Assembly: GCF_023612095.1 (NCBI RefSeq)
Contig: NZ_CP086235.1
Span: forward strand, 207,001-271,000
Direction of reading: 5' to 3'
Source: Cytobacillus firmus
GTDB taxonomy: Bacteria; Bacillota; Bacilli; Bacillales; Cytobacillaceae
Length of the DNA stretch: 64,000 nt
The notes below the pieces were generated by a model, which saw only the letters and a list, made by a program, of their open reading frames with translations, did no database searches and had not been told where the DNA came from. A program made the translations under genes and the position numbers. Below, in pieces: positions 45,849 through 55,346 of this stretch (positions are counted from its first letter, which is position 1; the number at the start of each line of letters is the position of its first letter).

Positions 45849-46535
45849 ATGGAAACATACAAAGGGAAAAAAAGACAGAATTACGTGGAGAAGCACTCTA
45901 TATCCCATTTATTTTCTTTTCCAATTGAAGAGTTTATAGAAGTGCGCGAATATAAGCGGGATGAGTGGATTATACGTGAGGGCATGAGGCCGGATTATTT
46001 GTATTATGTTATCGAGGGAAAAGCCAAGATTTACGTGACGTATCAAAATGGGAAGGTATCTTTGATTAATTTTATCAATGCCCATGATTATATCGGGGAA
46101 ATGGAGCTTTTGCATGAAGTGTACTATACAAAGGGGATTCAGGCCTCAGCGAAGACAGTCTGTTTTGCGATTCCCCTGCACCATTACCGCAAAAAGCTGC
46201 TTGAAGACACGACCTTTCTCCGGGAGCTCACCAAGTTTCTAAGCGTGAAAGCAACCAGGATGGCTGAAAAGTACTCACAGGGCCTATCCTTTCCGCTTGA
46301 AAACCGGCTGGCCGATTTCATCCTGCAAACCGCTGATGGGGATGTTTATAAAGAGAAGCATGTAACTGTCTGTGACTTTTTGGGGGTGTCCTACCGCCAC
46401 CTGTTGCATGTTCTTGTGCAGTTTTGCGAGAAGGGGTATTTGCAGAAGATTGGGCGCCATTACCATATTCGGCAGCCGGACGAATTGCACAGGCTTGCGG
46501 ATGTGCTAAAAAATGGGTTGGAGACGGGCGGCTGA
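45849..46535 (+). CDS. Crp/Fnr family regulator (YeiL-like)
   Basis: 228 aa. N-terminal cyclic-nucleotide-binding-like barrel (WIIREGMRPDYLYYVIEGKA) without an obvious cAMP phosphate cassette, a dimer helix, and a C-terminal helix-turn-helix (VTVCDFLGVSYRHLLHVLVQ). No FNR-type N-terminal cysteine cluster is seen. ATG 45849 chosen after GGGGTGG. Divergent from the MFS gene; the shared palindrome is the likely binding site. Confidence 0.85.
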   Translation: METYKGKKRQNYVEKHSISHLFSFPIEEFIEVREYKRDEWIIREGMRPDYLYYVIEGKAKIYVTYQNGKVSLINFINAHDYIGEMELLHEVYYTKGIQASAKTVCFAIPLHHYRKKLLEDTTFLRELTKFLSVKATRMAEKYSQGLSFPLENRLADFILQTADGDVYKEKHVTVCDFLGVSYRHLLHVLVQFCEKGYLQKIGRHYHIRQPDELHRLADVLKNGLETGG

Positions 46536-46754
46536 ACCGAATATGAAGCAATGAAAATTCCCACTTAAAGGTAAGCGGTTCCATTCACTGAAATTACCAG
46601 CTTCCCAAGCATTCAGGCATACCGGGAAAAAGGTCTTTTTTATTGTGCTATACCCATTGCCAATTCCTCCTTTCAGGCTTATAGTGAATACGAAGGATAA
46701 GCTATTACAAAACCTATATATATCTGAAAGGTTTATATAAAGGAGAAGAAGTCC

Positions 46755-48185
46755 ATGTTAGCAGCAAAGAACAGCTACAGAATTGAAAAAGATTTTTTAG
46801 GCTCTAAGGAAGTTCCGGAGGATGCCTATTATGGTGTTCAGACGCTTCGTGCGGTTGAGAACTTTCCGATAACAGGCTACCGGATCCATCCGGAGTTAAT
46901 CAAGGCAATGGCCATCGTGAAAAAGGCAGCGGCCATGGCGAATATGGAAGTTAAGCGCCTTTACTCAGGCATCGGAGACCCGATTGTACAGGCAGCCGAT
47001 GAAATGATTGAAGGACTTTGGCATGATCAGGTGATTGTGGACCCAATCCAGGGCGGTGCCGGAACATCTATTAATATGAATATTAATGAAATCCTTGCGA
47101 ACCGTGCGATTGAAATCTTGGGCCATGAAAAGGGCGATTATTCCCATTGCAGCCCTAATACCCATGTGAATATGTCGCAGTCGACAAATGATGCGTTCCC
47201 GACAGCTATGCACATCTCAGTGTTAAATCTGCTGGATCAATTAATCCTGACAATGGAAAATATGCACTCAGTTTTCCTTGAAAAATCAAAGGAATTCAGC
47301 CATGTGATTAAAATGGGGCGGACTCATCTGCAGGATGCGGTTCCAATCAGGCTTGGGCAGGAATTTGAAGCCTACAGCCGCGTCATTGCACGCGACATCA
47401 AGCGTATTCAGCAATCCAAACAGCACTTATATGAGCTGAACATGGGCGCAACGGCAGTAGGAACAGGTCTGAATGCCATCCCGAAATACATTGACTTAGT
47501 GGTGAAGCATATTGCCGATATCAGCGGCCTGCCATTTAAAGGGGCAGAACATCTTGTAGACGCCACTCAGAATACGGATTCTTATACAGAAGTCTCCGGA
47601 GCACTGAAAATCTGCATGACCAATATGTCCAAAATCGCAAATGACCTGCGCCTGATGGCTTCTGGCCCAAGAGCGGGTCTTGGTGAAATTTCCCTTCCGG
47701 CAAGACAGCCGGGCTCATCCATTATGCCTGGTAAAGTAAACCCTGTTCTTCCGGAACTGATCAATCAGGTAGCCTTCCAGGTCATCGGGAACGACAACAC
47801 GATCTCCCTTGCTTCAGAAGCGGGTCAGCTGGAATTGAACGTCATGGAGCCAGTCCTGATCTTTAACCTTCTGCAATCGATCAGCATTATGAACAATGCG
47901 TTCAATACGTTTACAGAGCATTGTGTAAAAGGAATCGAAGCCAATGAAGAAAGAATGAGGGACTATGTTGAAAAGAGTGTGGGCATCATTACCGCCGTCA
48001 ACCCTCACCTTGGCTATGAAGTCGTATCCAGAATTGCCAGGGAAGCGATTTTAACAGGCCGTTCCATCAGGGAACTGTGCCTGAAATATGATGTTCTGAC
48101 AGAAGAAGAACTGGATTTAATCCTCGATCCATATGAAATGACGGATCCTGGCATTGCAGGCGCTGCACTGCTTGAAAGAGATTAA
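46755..48185 (+). CDS. aspA: Aspartate ammonia-lyase (aspartase)
   Basis: Converts aspartate to fumarate and ammonia. 476 aa, fumarase/aspartase superfamily, with the signature GSSIMPGKVNPVLPE holding the catalytic serine, plus TSINMNINEILANRA and THLQDAVPIRLGQEF. Aspartase rather than fumarase is favoured by the start KDFLGSKEVPEDAYYGVQTL. AGGAGAAGAAGTCC precedes the ATG and a terminator follows. No asparaginase gene is adjacent, unlike B. subtilis ansAB. Confidence 0.93.
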   Translation: MLAAKNSYRIEKDFLGSKEVPEDAYYGVQTLRAVENFPITGYRIHPELIKAMAIVKKAAAMANMEVKRLYSGIGDPIVQAADEMIEGLWHDQVIVDPIQGGAGTSINMNINEILANRAIEILGHEKGDYSHCSPNTHVNMSQSTNDAFPTAMHISVLNLLDQLILTMENMHSVFLEKSKEFSHVIKMGRTHLQDAVPIRLGQEFEAYSRVIARDIKRIQQSKQHLYELNMGATAVGTGLNAIPKYIDLVVKHIADISGLPFKGAEHLVDATQNTDSYTEVSGALKICMTNMSKIANDLRLMASGPRAGLGEISLPARQPGSSIMPGKVNPVLPELINQVAFQVIGNDNTISLASEAGQLELNVMEPVLIFNLLQSISIMNNAFNTFTEHCVKGIEANEERMRDYVEKSVGIITAVNPHLGYEVVSRIAREAILTGRSIRELCLKYDVLTEEELDLILDPYEMTDPGIAGAALLERD

Positions 48186-48192
48186 GGCAAAC

Positions 48193-48231
48193 AAAAAACG
48201 CTTGTCCCCGATTGAGGGGCAAGCGTTTTTT
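48193..48231 (+). terminator. Terminator after aspA
   Basis: AAAAAACGCTTG and CAAGCGTTTTTT pair, with CCCC/GGGG extending the stem. Confidence 0.93.
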
Positions 48232-48233
48232 AA

Positions 48234-48478
48234 CTGTCTAGCTCCAGGCGCCATCGGCTCGAGGTCATAAGCTTGTCTTGTTTCGGCTCCTAGGGACTCG
48301 AGGTCATAAGCCGCTCCCTTCCAGAAGGAAAAAACACCTTCTTACAGGGATCGTCTTATGCTAGTCGTCCCTGGGCAGTCGCCTCAACATTTCTTTCAAT
48401 CCGTCCAAAAGGTTAAAGAACAACCTTTCAGCCGGCTCGTCTTATGCTTGTCGCCGATAGGCGGGCGCCTTCCGCTTT
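48234..48478. repeat. Bacillus-type intergenic repeat tract
   Basis: A composite of short motifs: GTCTAGCTCCAGGCGCC, two CTCGAGGTCATAAGC(C/T), and two GGCTCGTCTTATGC-like pieces. Related half-copies recur at 57251-57290 (GTCCAGCTCCAGCGCC, GTCGAGGTCACAAGCC). Such GC-rich dispersed repeats are common between Bacillus genes. No gene inside. Confidence 0.65.
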
Positions 48479-48483
48479 TCTAT

Positions 48484-49890
48484 CTATTCATTCCAATTAG
48501 TATGGAAAGTCCCTTCCATATCTGTCCGCTCATACGTATGGGCACCGAAGTAATCACGCTGCGCCTGCAGCAGGCTGGCATTTGATCTTCCATTCCGGTA
48601 GCTGTCGTAATAGGAAAGAGAAGAGCTCAAGCATGGCAATGCGATGCCGGATTGAATGCCTTCACAGACAATTTTGCGCAAGCCTGTCTGGTAGTCCCTG
48701 ATTCTTTCCGCAAAGTAAGGAGAGACAAGGAGGTTTGCCAGGTTTGGCTGCTCCTGGTAAGCTTCGCTGATGACATTTAAGAATTCCGCACGAATGATGC
48801 AGCCGTCGCGGAAAATCAGGGCGATATCCTTCAGTGGCAGATTCCAGTCATTTTGCTCGGATGACATTTTATATTGGGTAAATCCTTGTGCATAGGCACA
48901 CACTTTCCCCATATATAAAGCCTGTCTGATGTATTCAATCCAGACGTCTTTTTCAACGGTTATCTCATCCTTCTCAGGACCTGTTAAAAGGGTTTCAGCC
49001 GCCACACGCTCATCCTTCAAAGCAGAAATATAGCGTGCGAATAAAGATTCTGTAATGATCGAGGTTGGTATCCCATTATCGATCGCCTGCAGGCTGGTCC
49101 ATTTTCCGGTTCCTTTTTGCCCGGCTTTATCAAGGATGACGTCGATTTGCGGCAGCCCTGTGCGCTCATCTTTTTTCCTTAAAATAGCTGCTGTGATCTC
49201 GATTAAATAGCTCTTCAGCTCGCCTTGATTCCATGTTTCAAAGATATCCGCAATTTCTTCAACAGATAATCCCAGCTTTTCTCTTAAAAGTATATAGGCC
49301 TCCGCAATCAGCTGCATATCTGCATACTCGATTCCGTTATGTACCATTTTGACAAAGTGGCCTGCCCCTTTAGGTCCGATGTAGACACAGCAAGGCATAC
49401 CGTCAACCTTTGCAGCGATCTTTGTAAGAATCGGAGCCGCTTTTTCATAGACATCCCGATCACCGCCAGGCATGATGGAAGGTCCTGTTAAAGCACCCAC
49501 TTCACCGCCTGAAATGCCGATACCCAAGTAGCCGATTCCTTTTGCTTTCAAATCATCATATCTTTTTTCCGTATCTTTGAAATGGGAGTTGCCGCCGTCC
49601 ATGATAACGTCGCCCTCTTCAAGGAAAGGAACTAAGCTTGCAATAACAGAATCAATGGCTTTCCCGGCTGTCACCATTAAAAAGACCTTTCTCGGTGTTT
49701 CCAGAGACTGAACAAAATCCTCTACTTCGTAATAAGGGCTTATGGCTTGCCCTTCAAGCTTTTGTACCAGCTGATCGGTTAAATCCCTGGTGTAATTATA
49801 TACAGCTACTTTCTCGCCATTATTGGCCATATTTAAAGCGATATTGCTCCCCATTACGCCGAGACCAATAACCCCAATTGTATTTTTCAT
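48484..49890 (-). CDS. gntZ: 6-phosphogluconate dehydrogenase (decarboxylating)
   Basis: Oxidative decarboxylation of 6-phosphogluconate to ribulose-5-phosphate. 468 aa. NAD(P)-binding GVIGLGVMGSNIALNMANNG at the N-terminus, the substrate motif GISGGEVGALTGPSIMPGG and the catalytic lysine region GAGHFVKMVHNGIEYADMQL. Last gene of the gluconate operon as in B. subtilis gntRKPZ. A hairpin in the gap after gntP may adjust its expression. Confidence 0.94.
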   Translation of the reverse strand: MKNTIGVIGLGVMGSNIALNMANNGEKVAVYNYTRDLTDQLVQKLEGQAISPYYEVEDFVQSLETPRKVFLMVTAGKAIDSVIASLVPFLEEGDVIMDGGNSHFKDTEKRYDDLKAKGIGYLGIGISGGEVGALTGPSIMPGGDRDVYEKAAPILTKIAAKVDGMPCCVYIGPKGAGHFVKMVHNGIEYADMQLIAEAYILLREKLGLSVEEIADIFETWNQGELKSYLIEITAAILRKKDERTGLPQIDVILDKAGQKGTGKWTSLQAIDNGIPTSIITESLFARYISALKDERVAAETLLTGPEKDEITVEKDVWIEYIRQALYMGKVCAYAQGFTQYKMSSEQNDWNLPLKDIALIFRDGCIIRAEFLNVISEAYQEQPNLANLLVSPYFAERIRDYQTGLRKIVCEGIQSGIALPCLSSSLSYYDSYRNGRSNASLLQAQRDYFGAHTYERTDMEGTFHTNWNE

Positions 49891-49919
49891 AGTTCCTGCT
49901 CCTTCATTTCAGAATAATA

Positions 49920-49957
49920 GGCAATGAACCCCTCTTATGAAGTAGGGTTTCATTGCC
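49920..49957 (-). promoter_or_regulatory. Hairpin between gntP and gntZ
   Basis: GGCAATGAA pairs with TTCATTGCC, with ACCC/GGGT extending the stem. No T-run follows on the minus strand, so RNA stabilisation, processing or partial attenuation is more likely than full termination. Confidence 0.65.
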
Positions 49958-49966
49958 TTAAAGTGT

Positions 49967-51319
49967 TTATACAAATAAGCTTAACAATAAAATAAATCCT
50001 AATCCAGCAACAGATATTATTGTTTCAAGCAAAGTCCATGTTGCAAACGTTTCCTTCATGCTCAAACCAAAGTATTCTTTGAACATCCAGAAGCCGGCAT
50101 CATTGACGTGAGAAGCGATTAAGCTTCCCGCACCTGTTGCAAGCACCACTAAGGCAAGATTTACATCTGTTTGGCCCAGCAGCGGAATGACTAAGCCTGC
50201 TGTCGTTAATGCAGCCACTGTGGCAGATCCTAATGAAATCCTCAGGATAGCCGCGATAATCCATGCCAGTAAAATCGGAGACAGGCTTGTCCCTTTGAAA
50301 AGCTCGGCCACATAGTCACCGACACCGCCATCAATCAATACCTGTTTGAAGGCGCCGCCTCCGCCGATAATCAAAAGCATCATCCCGATATGGCTGATTG
50401 CAGTTGTGCAGGAATCCATCACATTTTTGATTGGGATTTTTCTTGCCAATCCCATGGTATAGATGGCAACCAATAAGGAGATCAGCATCGAAGTGCCGGC
50501 ATCTCCAATAAAGCGGATGGCAGCAAGTAAGCTATTATCTGCAAATCCCATTGTTTTTTGAAGCAAAGTAATAATCGTTGCGATTGACATTAAAATAACA
50601 GGAAGCAAAGCCGTAAATACACTGATTCCAAAAGCTGGTGTGTCTTCAAGCTTAAAGGTTTTCTGCTCTCCCAGAGAAGCGATGTTTCCGCTTTTTGTGA
50701 ATGAATTCGGAACGAGCTTTTTAGCGATTTTCGTAAAGACCGGTCCAGCTAAAATAACGGTTGGAATCGCAATGATGAAACCATAAAGCAATACTTCCCC
50801 AATGTTTGCACCGTATTCACCGGCAATAACGGTTGGACCCGGGTGAGGCGGCAGGAATCCGTGTGTGACAGATAAAGCCGCTGTCATCGGAATACCAAGA
50901 TACAAAATAGAAATCTTTAATTCTCTTGAAATAGCAAATACGATCGGAATTAATAATACAAGTCCCACTTCAAAGAATAAGGCAACACCAATAATAAAGG
51001 ATGCAGCCACTACAGCCCATTGGATATTCTTTTCACCGAATTTATTGACAAGAGTCATGGCAATTCGCTGGGCGCCGCCAGAGTCGGCAATCAGCTTGCC
51101 CAGCATGGCGCCAAGTCCGAAGATGAGCGCCAGGTGGCCAAGTGTTCCGCCTAATCCGGCTTCAATGGTTTTGACAATCTGGTCGAGCGGCATTCCGAGT
51201 GCCAGCGCAACACCAAATGAAACGATAATCAATGAAATAAAGGTATTTAATTTTAAGCCCATTATCAGAATTAATAAGGCAACGATTCCAATTGCTACTA
51301 TTAACAGCGGCATTGTCAT
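49967..51319 (-). CDS. gntP: Gluconate permease GntP
   Basis: 450-aa proton-coupled gluconate transporter with about 12-14 membrane helices. Family features: GLGAMLGKLIADSGGAQRIA near residue 70, HGFLPPHPGPTVIAGEYGAN near 150, and ASHVNDAGFWMFKEYF near the end. It starts 6 bases after gntK with GGGGGAAATGACAATG context. Middle of the gnt operon. Confidence 0.95.
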   Translation of the reverse strand: MTMPLLIVAIGIVALLILIMGLKLNTFISLIIVSFGVALALGMPLDQIVKTIEAGLGGTLGHLALIFGLGAMLGKLIADSGGAQRIAMTLVNKFGEKNIQWAVVAASFIIGVALFFEVGLVLLIPIVFAISRELKISILYLGIPMTAALSVTHGFLPPHPGPTVIAGEYGANIGEVLLYGFIIAIPTVILAGPVFTKIAKKLVPNSFTKSGNIASLGEQKTFKLEDTPAFGISVFTALLPVILMSIATIITLLQKTMGFADNSLLAAIRFIGDAGTSMLISLLVAIYTMGLARKIPIKNVMDSCTTAISHIGMMLLIIGGGGAFKQVLIDGGVGDYVAELFKGTSLSPILLAWIIAAILRISLGSATVAALTTAGLVIPLLGQTDVNLALVVLATGAGSLIASHVNDAGFWMFKEYFGLSMKETFATWTLLETIISVAGLGFILLLSLFV

Positions 51320-51325
51320 TTCCCC

Positions 51326-52867
51326 CTAGTCATGTTGTATTAATTTTCTTTGATAGTTTGCGATCGAAGTATATTCATCCTCAAGCGCTCTTGATAATTG
51401 GATGAAGATCGGCAGCAGCTGTCTGTATTCTTTTGCAGCCTCTTCCTTCGGTGTATGCTTGTAGGTATCGCCCACCATGTCTGAAACAGCATCAAACGAG
51501 TCGATTTTTCCTGTGGCATACAATCCTAAAATACAGGCACCGAGACAGGAGCTTTCATAGCTTTCCGGTATGACGACTTCCGATTCAAAAATGTCGGACA
51601 TCATTTGACGCCAAACCTCAGATCTGGCAAAGCCACCTGTTGCCTGAATCCGGGTTACCGGGCCGTCCATGCATTCCACTAATGCCAGGTACACGGTGTA
51701 CAGATTATAAATGACGCCTTCAAGCGCTGCCCGGATCATATGCTCCTTCTTATGGGACATCGTTAATCCGAAGAAAGATCCGCGCACATCCGGGTTCCAT
51801 AAAGGAGCGCGTTCACCTGCGAGGTATGGATGGAACAGCAGGCCATCAGCGCCCGGTCTGACGCGTTCGGCGATTTTTGTTAAAACCTCGTAAGGATCAA
51901 TGCCTAATCTCTTGGCTGTTTCGATTTCAGATGAGGCAAATTCATCCCGGATCCAGCGGAGGACCATTCCTCCATTGTTCACCGGCCCGCCAATCACCCA
52001 ATGATTTTCTGTTAAGGCATAACAGAAGATTCTCCCTTTTTCATCGGTCTGGGGCTTGTCAATAATGGTACGTATCGCACCGCTTGTCCCAATGGTGATG
52101 GCGATCTCACCTTTTCTGATCGCATTCACACCCAGGTTCGAAAGCACACCATCACTTGCGCCGATCACAAAAGGTGTTTCTGGATCGATGCCCATTTGTT
52201 TGGCTAAAACAGGATGGCAGTTTTGGAACATCTTTGTCGTAGGAACGAGTTCGGATAGCTGTGAGCGGGTGATGCCCGCTATGGCTAATGCCTCTTCATC
52301 CCAGTCCAATGTCTTGAGATTCATCATGCCCATGCAGGAAGCAAGTGAATAATCGACAGCATATTCATTAAAAAGCTTTTTGAAAATATATTCTTTAATG
52401 CCGATATATTTTTTGGTCCTGCTGGCGATCTCCGGACGCTCCTTCACAAGCCAGGTAATCTTGCTTAATGGGGACATCGGATGGATCGGTGTTCCGGTCC
52501 GTTTATAGACCTCATGTCCATTCCAGTCTTCTTTAATTTTACGTGCCCATGCTTCACTGCGGTTATCGGCCCAGGTAATAACGGGCGTAAGCGGCAGATC
52601 ATTCTCATCCATCGCGATCACACTATGCATCGCACTGCTGAAGGACACAAAGCTCAGCTTTTTATCATGATGGATTTTCGTAATATTCGCTATCGCTTGA
52701 ACGACAGCAGAGAAAATCTCATCAGGATCCTGTTCTGCTGTAGAGATATCAGGAGTGTACAGCGGATACCCGATGTTCTCCTGCTGAATCACATCCCCTT
52801 TTTCACTGAATAACACGGCTTTTGTACTGGTGGTTCCAATATCAATCCCTAACATATAGCTAGTCAT
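51326..52867 (-). CDS. gntK: Gluconokinase GntK (FGGY family)
   Basis: Phosphorylates gluconate to 6-phosphogluconate with ATP. 513 aa from ATG 52867 (MTSYMLGIDIGTTSTKAVLF, the phosphate-1 loop), overlapping the end of gntR by 8 bases; the longer frame only reads back through gntR. Further motifs: TWADNRSEAWA, IGASDGVLSNLG, GTSGAIR and GPVNNGGMVLRW, then ATGGFARSEVWRQMMSDIF. Second gene of the operon. Confidence 0.95.
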   Translation of the reverse strand: MTSYMLGIDIGTTSTKAVLFSEKGDVIQQENIGYPLYTPDISTAEQDPDEIFSAVVQAIANITKIHHDKKLSFVSFSSAMHSVIAMDENDLPLTPVITWADNRSEAWARKIKEDWNGHEVYKRTGTPIHPMSPLSKITWLVKERPEIASRTKKYIGIKEYIFKKLFNEYAVDYSLASCMGMMNLKTLDWDEEALAIAGITRSQLSELVPTTKMFQNCHPVLAKQMGIDPETPFVIGASDGVLSNLGVNAIRKGEIAITIGTSGAIRTIIDKPQTDEKGRIFCYALTENHWVIGGPVNNGGMVLRWIRDEFASSEIETAKRLGIDPYEVLTKIAERVRPGADGLLFHPYLAGERAPLWNPDVRGSFFGLTMSHKKEHMIRAALEGVIYNLYTVYLALVECMDGPVTRIQATGGFARSEVWRQMMSDIFESEVVIPESYESSCLGACILGLYATGKIDSFDAVSDMVGDTYKHTPKEEAAKEYRQLLPIFIQLSRALEDEYTSIANYQRKLIQHD

Positions 52868-53591
52868 CTTGTTGTTTAACCCCTTTGGACAGCATTTGCT
52901 GTGACCTCCATAAATCGTCCACTTTCCCTTGAACATCATCAAAATTTTCGTGCAGCGACTGAATCATGAGGTCTCTGTCTTTTGTTTTAATGGCATCAAT
53001 ATATAGTTCATGATTTTTCACAATCCGATCAAGATCTTCATAATTTTCCTTAAAGCGCACGCGCATGGATAAAAGAATGAAGCCTTCCATCACAGGCTTT
53101 AAATTATTCCAGATCAGCTGGATATAAGAATGGCCAATAGACCCGATAATAATTTCGTGGAACAGAATATCCTGATACGCAAACTCATCCGCATCCCGAT
53201 ACTTGACAGCCACCTTCATCATTTCCAGCACCTTGCTGAGCTCCATCGCCAACTCATTTGTGTCCATGCTGATAAGACGTTCAAACACGAATGTCTCAAT
53301 CATCAGACGAACATCGTATATTTCTTCGATTTCTTTTTCAGTTAACCCGGCAACCACAGCACCCGTTCTTTCCAAGCGGATGATATTTTCAGATGCCAGT
53401 GTCCGTAAGGCTTCACGAATCGGTGAACGGCTCACTGCAAAATCAGCGGCCAACTTATTTTCAGAAAGCGTGGTACCGCTTTCAATCAACCCGGCAATAA
53501 TGCGCATTCTAAGCTCATATGCGACACGGTCGCCAGAGGAAGCCTTAGAAAGCCATTTTTGCGGATATAGAAATTCAGTAGAATCTTTCAT
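52860..53591 (-). CDS. gntR: Gluconate operon repressor GntR
   Basis: GntR/FadR-type repressor, inactivated by gluconate. 243 aa, close to the B. subtilis protein over its whole length: KWLSKASSGDRVAYELRMRI, winged helix LAADFAVSRSPIREALRTLA, and the FCD effector domain with the metal-binding aspartate and histidines (FHEIIIGSIGHSYIQ). ATG 53591 follows AAAGGTGATGTC. First gene of gntRKPZ; its operator overlaps its own promoter. Confidence 0.95.
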   Translation of the reverse strand: MKDSTEFLYPQKWLSKASSGDRVAYELRMRIIAGLIESGTTLSENKLAADFAVSRSPIREALRTLASENIIRLERTGAVVAGLTEKEIEEIYDVRLMIETFVFERLISMDTNELAMELSKVLEMMKVAVKYRDADEFAYQDILFHEIIIGSIGHSYIQLIWNNLKPVMEGFILLSMRVRFKENYEDLDRIVKNHELYIDAIKTKDRDLMIQSLHENFDDVQGKVDDLWRSQQMLSKGVKQQDD

Positions 53592-53630
53592 GACATCACC
53601 TTTATGAAATGACATTTTAAGTATACGTGT

Positions 53631-53648
53631 ATACTTGTATACAAGTAT
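53631..53648 (-). promoter_or_regulatory. GntR operator
   Basis: ATACTTGTATACAAGTAT, a perfect 18-bp palindrome identical in form to the B. subtilis gnt operator, lying at the expected transcription start. Confidence 0.92.
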
Positions 53649-53674
53649 TATAATCCAAATGAAATAAAATGCAA
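53647..53674 (-). promoter_or_regulatory. gnt operon promoter
   Basis: On the minus strand TTGCAT (53669-53674) and TATAAT (53647-53652) are 16 bp apart, a good sigma-A promoter placed so that bound GntR would block it. Confidence 0.85.
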
Positions 53675-53683
53675 ACGCTTTAC
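53669..53683. promoter_or_regulatory. cre-like CcpA site overlapping the gnt -35 box
   Basis: ATGCAAACGCTTTAC matches the catabolite-responsive element consensus WTGNAANCGNWNNCW at 13 of 15 positions. Catabolite repression of gnt by CcpA is known in B. subtilis. Confidence 0.6.
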
Positions 53684-53737
53684 ATTTTATTTTTATTTGG
53701 ATTTATTGTTTAAATTTGGGTTTGTTTGGGTTGGGGT

Positions 53738-54400
53738 GGTGCGTTTCAGAGGCTGGATCAGCTTCGGCCAGAGGGAGTAGGAACCCGGTCCAACTTCGGA
53801 CACAAAAAGGAGAAATCCGGTATCATGAGTCAGAACCTGAGCCAACTTCGGACACAAACCGGCAGAACGGGGGATCCAGAGTCAGAACCCGGTCCAACTT
53901 CGGACACAAACCGGCAGAACCGAGGAACCAGAGTCAGAACCTGGTCCAACTTCGGACACAAAACAGCAGAACGGGGATCCAGAGTCAGAACCAGGGATCC
54001 AGAGTCAGAACCAGGCCCAACTTCGTACACAAAACAGCAGAACGGGGGATCCAGAGTCAGAACCTGGTCCAACTTCGGACACAAAACAGCAGAACCGAGG
54101 AACCAGAGTCAGAACCTGAGCCAACTTCGGACACAAACCGGCAGAACCAAGGATCCAGAGTCAGAACCCGGCCCAGCTTCGGACACAAACCGGCAGAATG
54201 GAGTATCCTGAGTCAGAACCCAGCCCAACTTCGGACACAAACCGGCAGAACGGGGGATCCAGAGTCAGAACCCAGCCCAACTTCGGACACAAACCGGCAG
54301 AACCGAGAATCCAGAGTCAGAACCAGGCCCAACTTCGGACACAAACCGGCAGAACTGAGCAAACAGAGTCAGAACCAGGCCACACCACCGGACAAAAGAA
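53738..54400. repeat. 52-bp tandem repeat array A
   Basis: CCAACTTCGGACACAAA recurs at 53790, 53842, 53894, 53946, 54017, 54069, 54121, 54173 (one base changed), 54225, 54277 and 54329: a strict 52-bp period, with one 71-bp step caused by a 19-bp internal duplication. Each unit also carries AGAGTCAGAACC. Units differ by point changes, mostly in the GGGG/CGAG segment. Frames stay open on both strands but rotate with the 52-bp period, so I read it as non-coding. Confidence 0.92.
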
Positions 54401-54440
54401 CCCCGAACCCGCCTCACCTCCAACATCCAACCAACCACAC

Positions 54441-55346
54441 TCACACAAAATAGGTATTACTGGTGCTGCCGCGCGCCGTAAAGTTTTTCTTTAATACCCT
54501 GGAGTAAGTTCGTTTGCTTATATCAGCCTTACACCATTCATAAATGCCTTGGGTCGTCAGCTTTCGTTCAGGAAAGAGAAACTTGAATTCTCGTATATTG
54601 CGCAAGATTGCCTGCTCCAATTTTTCACGCCCGCCGCATTTTTCACATACCAGAGTCCTGTGTACAGGACTGAGAAGAGAATGACAGTCCAGGCAATACA
54701 TCCCTTTTTTCAGCCGGTCAAAGTGATAGTCAGGCAAAATGGTATAAGGATTTTTGGTTTGATGGAGTGACAGTAATTGCTGGGCCAGTTTTCTGTGACC
54801 CTCATGTAGTTTGGACGGGGTATGATTCAAGTCTTTCAGGAATCGGTTTATTTGGGTTGGCAGGATAATGGGCTGGTCCATGGGGGCTTGGTATAAGGTG
54901 AATTCAGGGTTAATAAAAATAATGGAGGCTTCAACGGGAATGGTTTGCTTGAGGATTTGAAGCAGCTGGCGGAATAGGGCGGCACTTCGTTTTAATTGGT
55001 ATACAGGATTCTTATATTCCCGGCCGGTATTCACGGCATATAGCTTGTCAGATTCCAGCTGCCAGTCTCCCAGGAAATTTTTTATTTCTATTAGATGGAT
55101 CATACTTTCTGAAATGATCAAGGTGTCAATTTGAAAATAGGAGTTGTTCACTTCCAGTAACAGATCATGAATCACCAGCCTTTCTTCAGTCAATTTTTCA
55201 GTCAGAAGATCAAATTTCACCTCTCCTTCATAGCCTTTTTCAAGGTTGGCCCAGTGCTGTTTTTCTTTTTCGGTTAACTCCATTCGGGTGTTTAAATACC
55301 TCATACACCATAATTCATCCGACGGAAATCTTCTTTTTAATAACAT
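54441..55346 (-). CDS. NERD domain protein
   Basis: 301 aa from ATG 55346 (after GAAAGGAAGTGG). Nuclease-related domain at about residues 35-150: GYEGEVKFDLL, NSYFQIDTLIISESMIHLIE with the IEIKNF catalytic-like lysine, and YKNPVYQLKRSAALFRQLL. A C-terminal zinc-ribbon-like part (CLDCHSLL, CEKCGG) follows. NERD proteins are related to PD-(D/E)xK nucleases; here D-x-n-E-x-K appears complete. Function unknown; the gene abuts array A. Confidence 0.85.
   Translation of the reverse strand: MLLKRRFPSDELWCMRYLNTRMELTEKEKQHWANLEKGYEGEVKFDLLTEKLTEERLVIHDLLLEVNNSYFQIDTLIISESMIHLIEIKNFLGDWQLESDKLYAVNTGREYKNPVYQLKRSAALFRQLLQILKQTIPVEASIIFINPEFTLYQAPMDQPIILPTQINRFLKDLNHTPSKLHEGHRKLAQQLLSLHQTKNPYTILPDYHFDRLKKGMYCLDCHSLLSPVHRTLVCEKCGGREKLEQAILRNIREFKFLFPERKLTTQGIYEWCKADISKRTYSRVLKKNFTARGSTSNTYFV

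Noticed and set aside
52868..52942. N-terminal extension of gluconokinase
   Set aside because: It reads back through the coding end of gntR; ATG 52867 gives the conserved phosphate-loop start.
53738..54400. Arrays A and B as CRISPR loci
   Set aside because: Units are contiguous with no unique spacers between identical short repeats, and no cas genes are present.
53716..54494. Long plus-strand frames of 161-245 codons across array A
   Set aside because: They arise because the 52-bp unit contains few stops; the frame rotates with each unit, there is no ribosome binding site, and the product would be low-complexity repeats.
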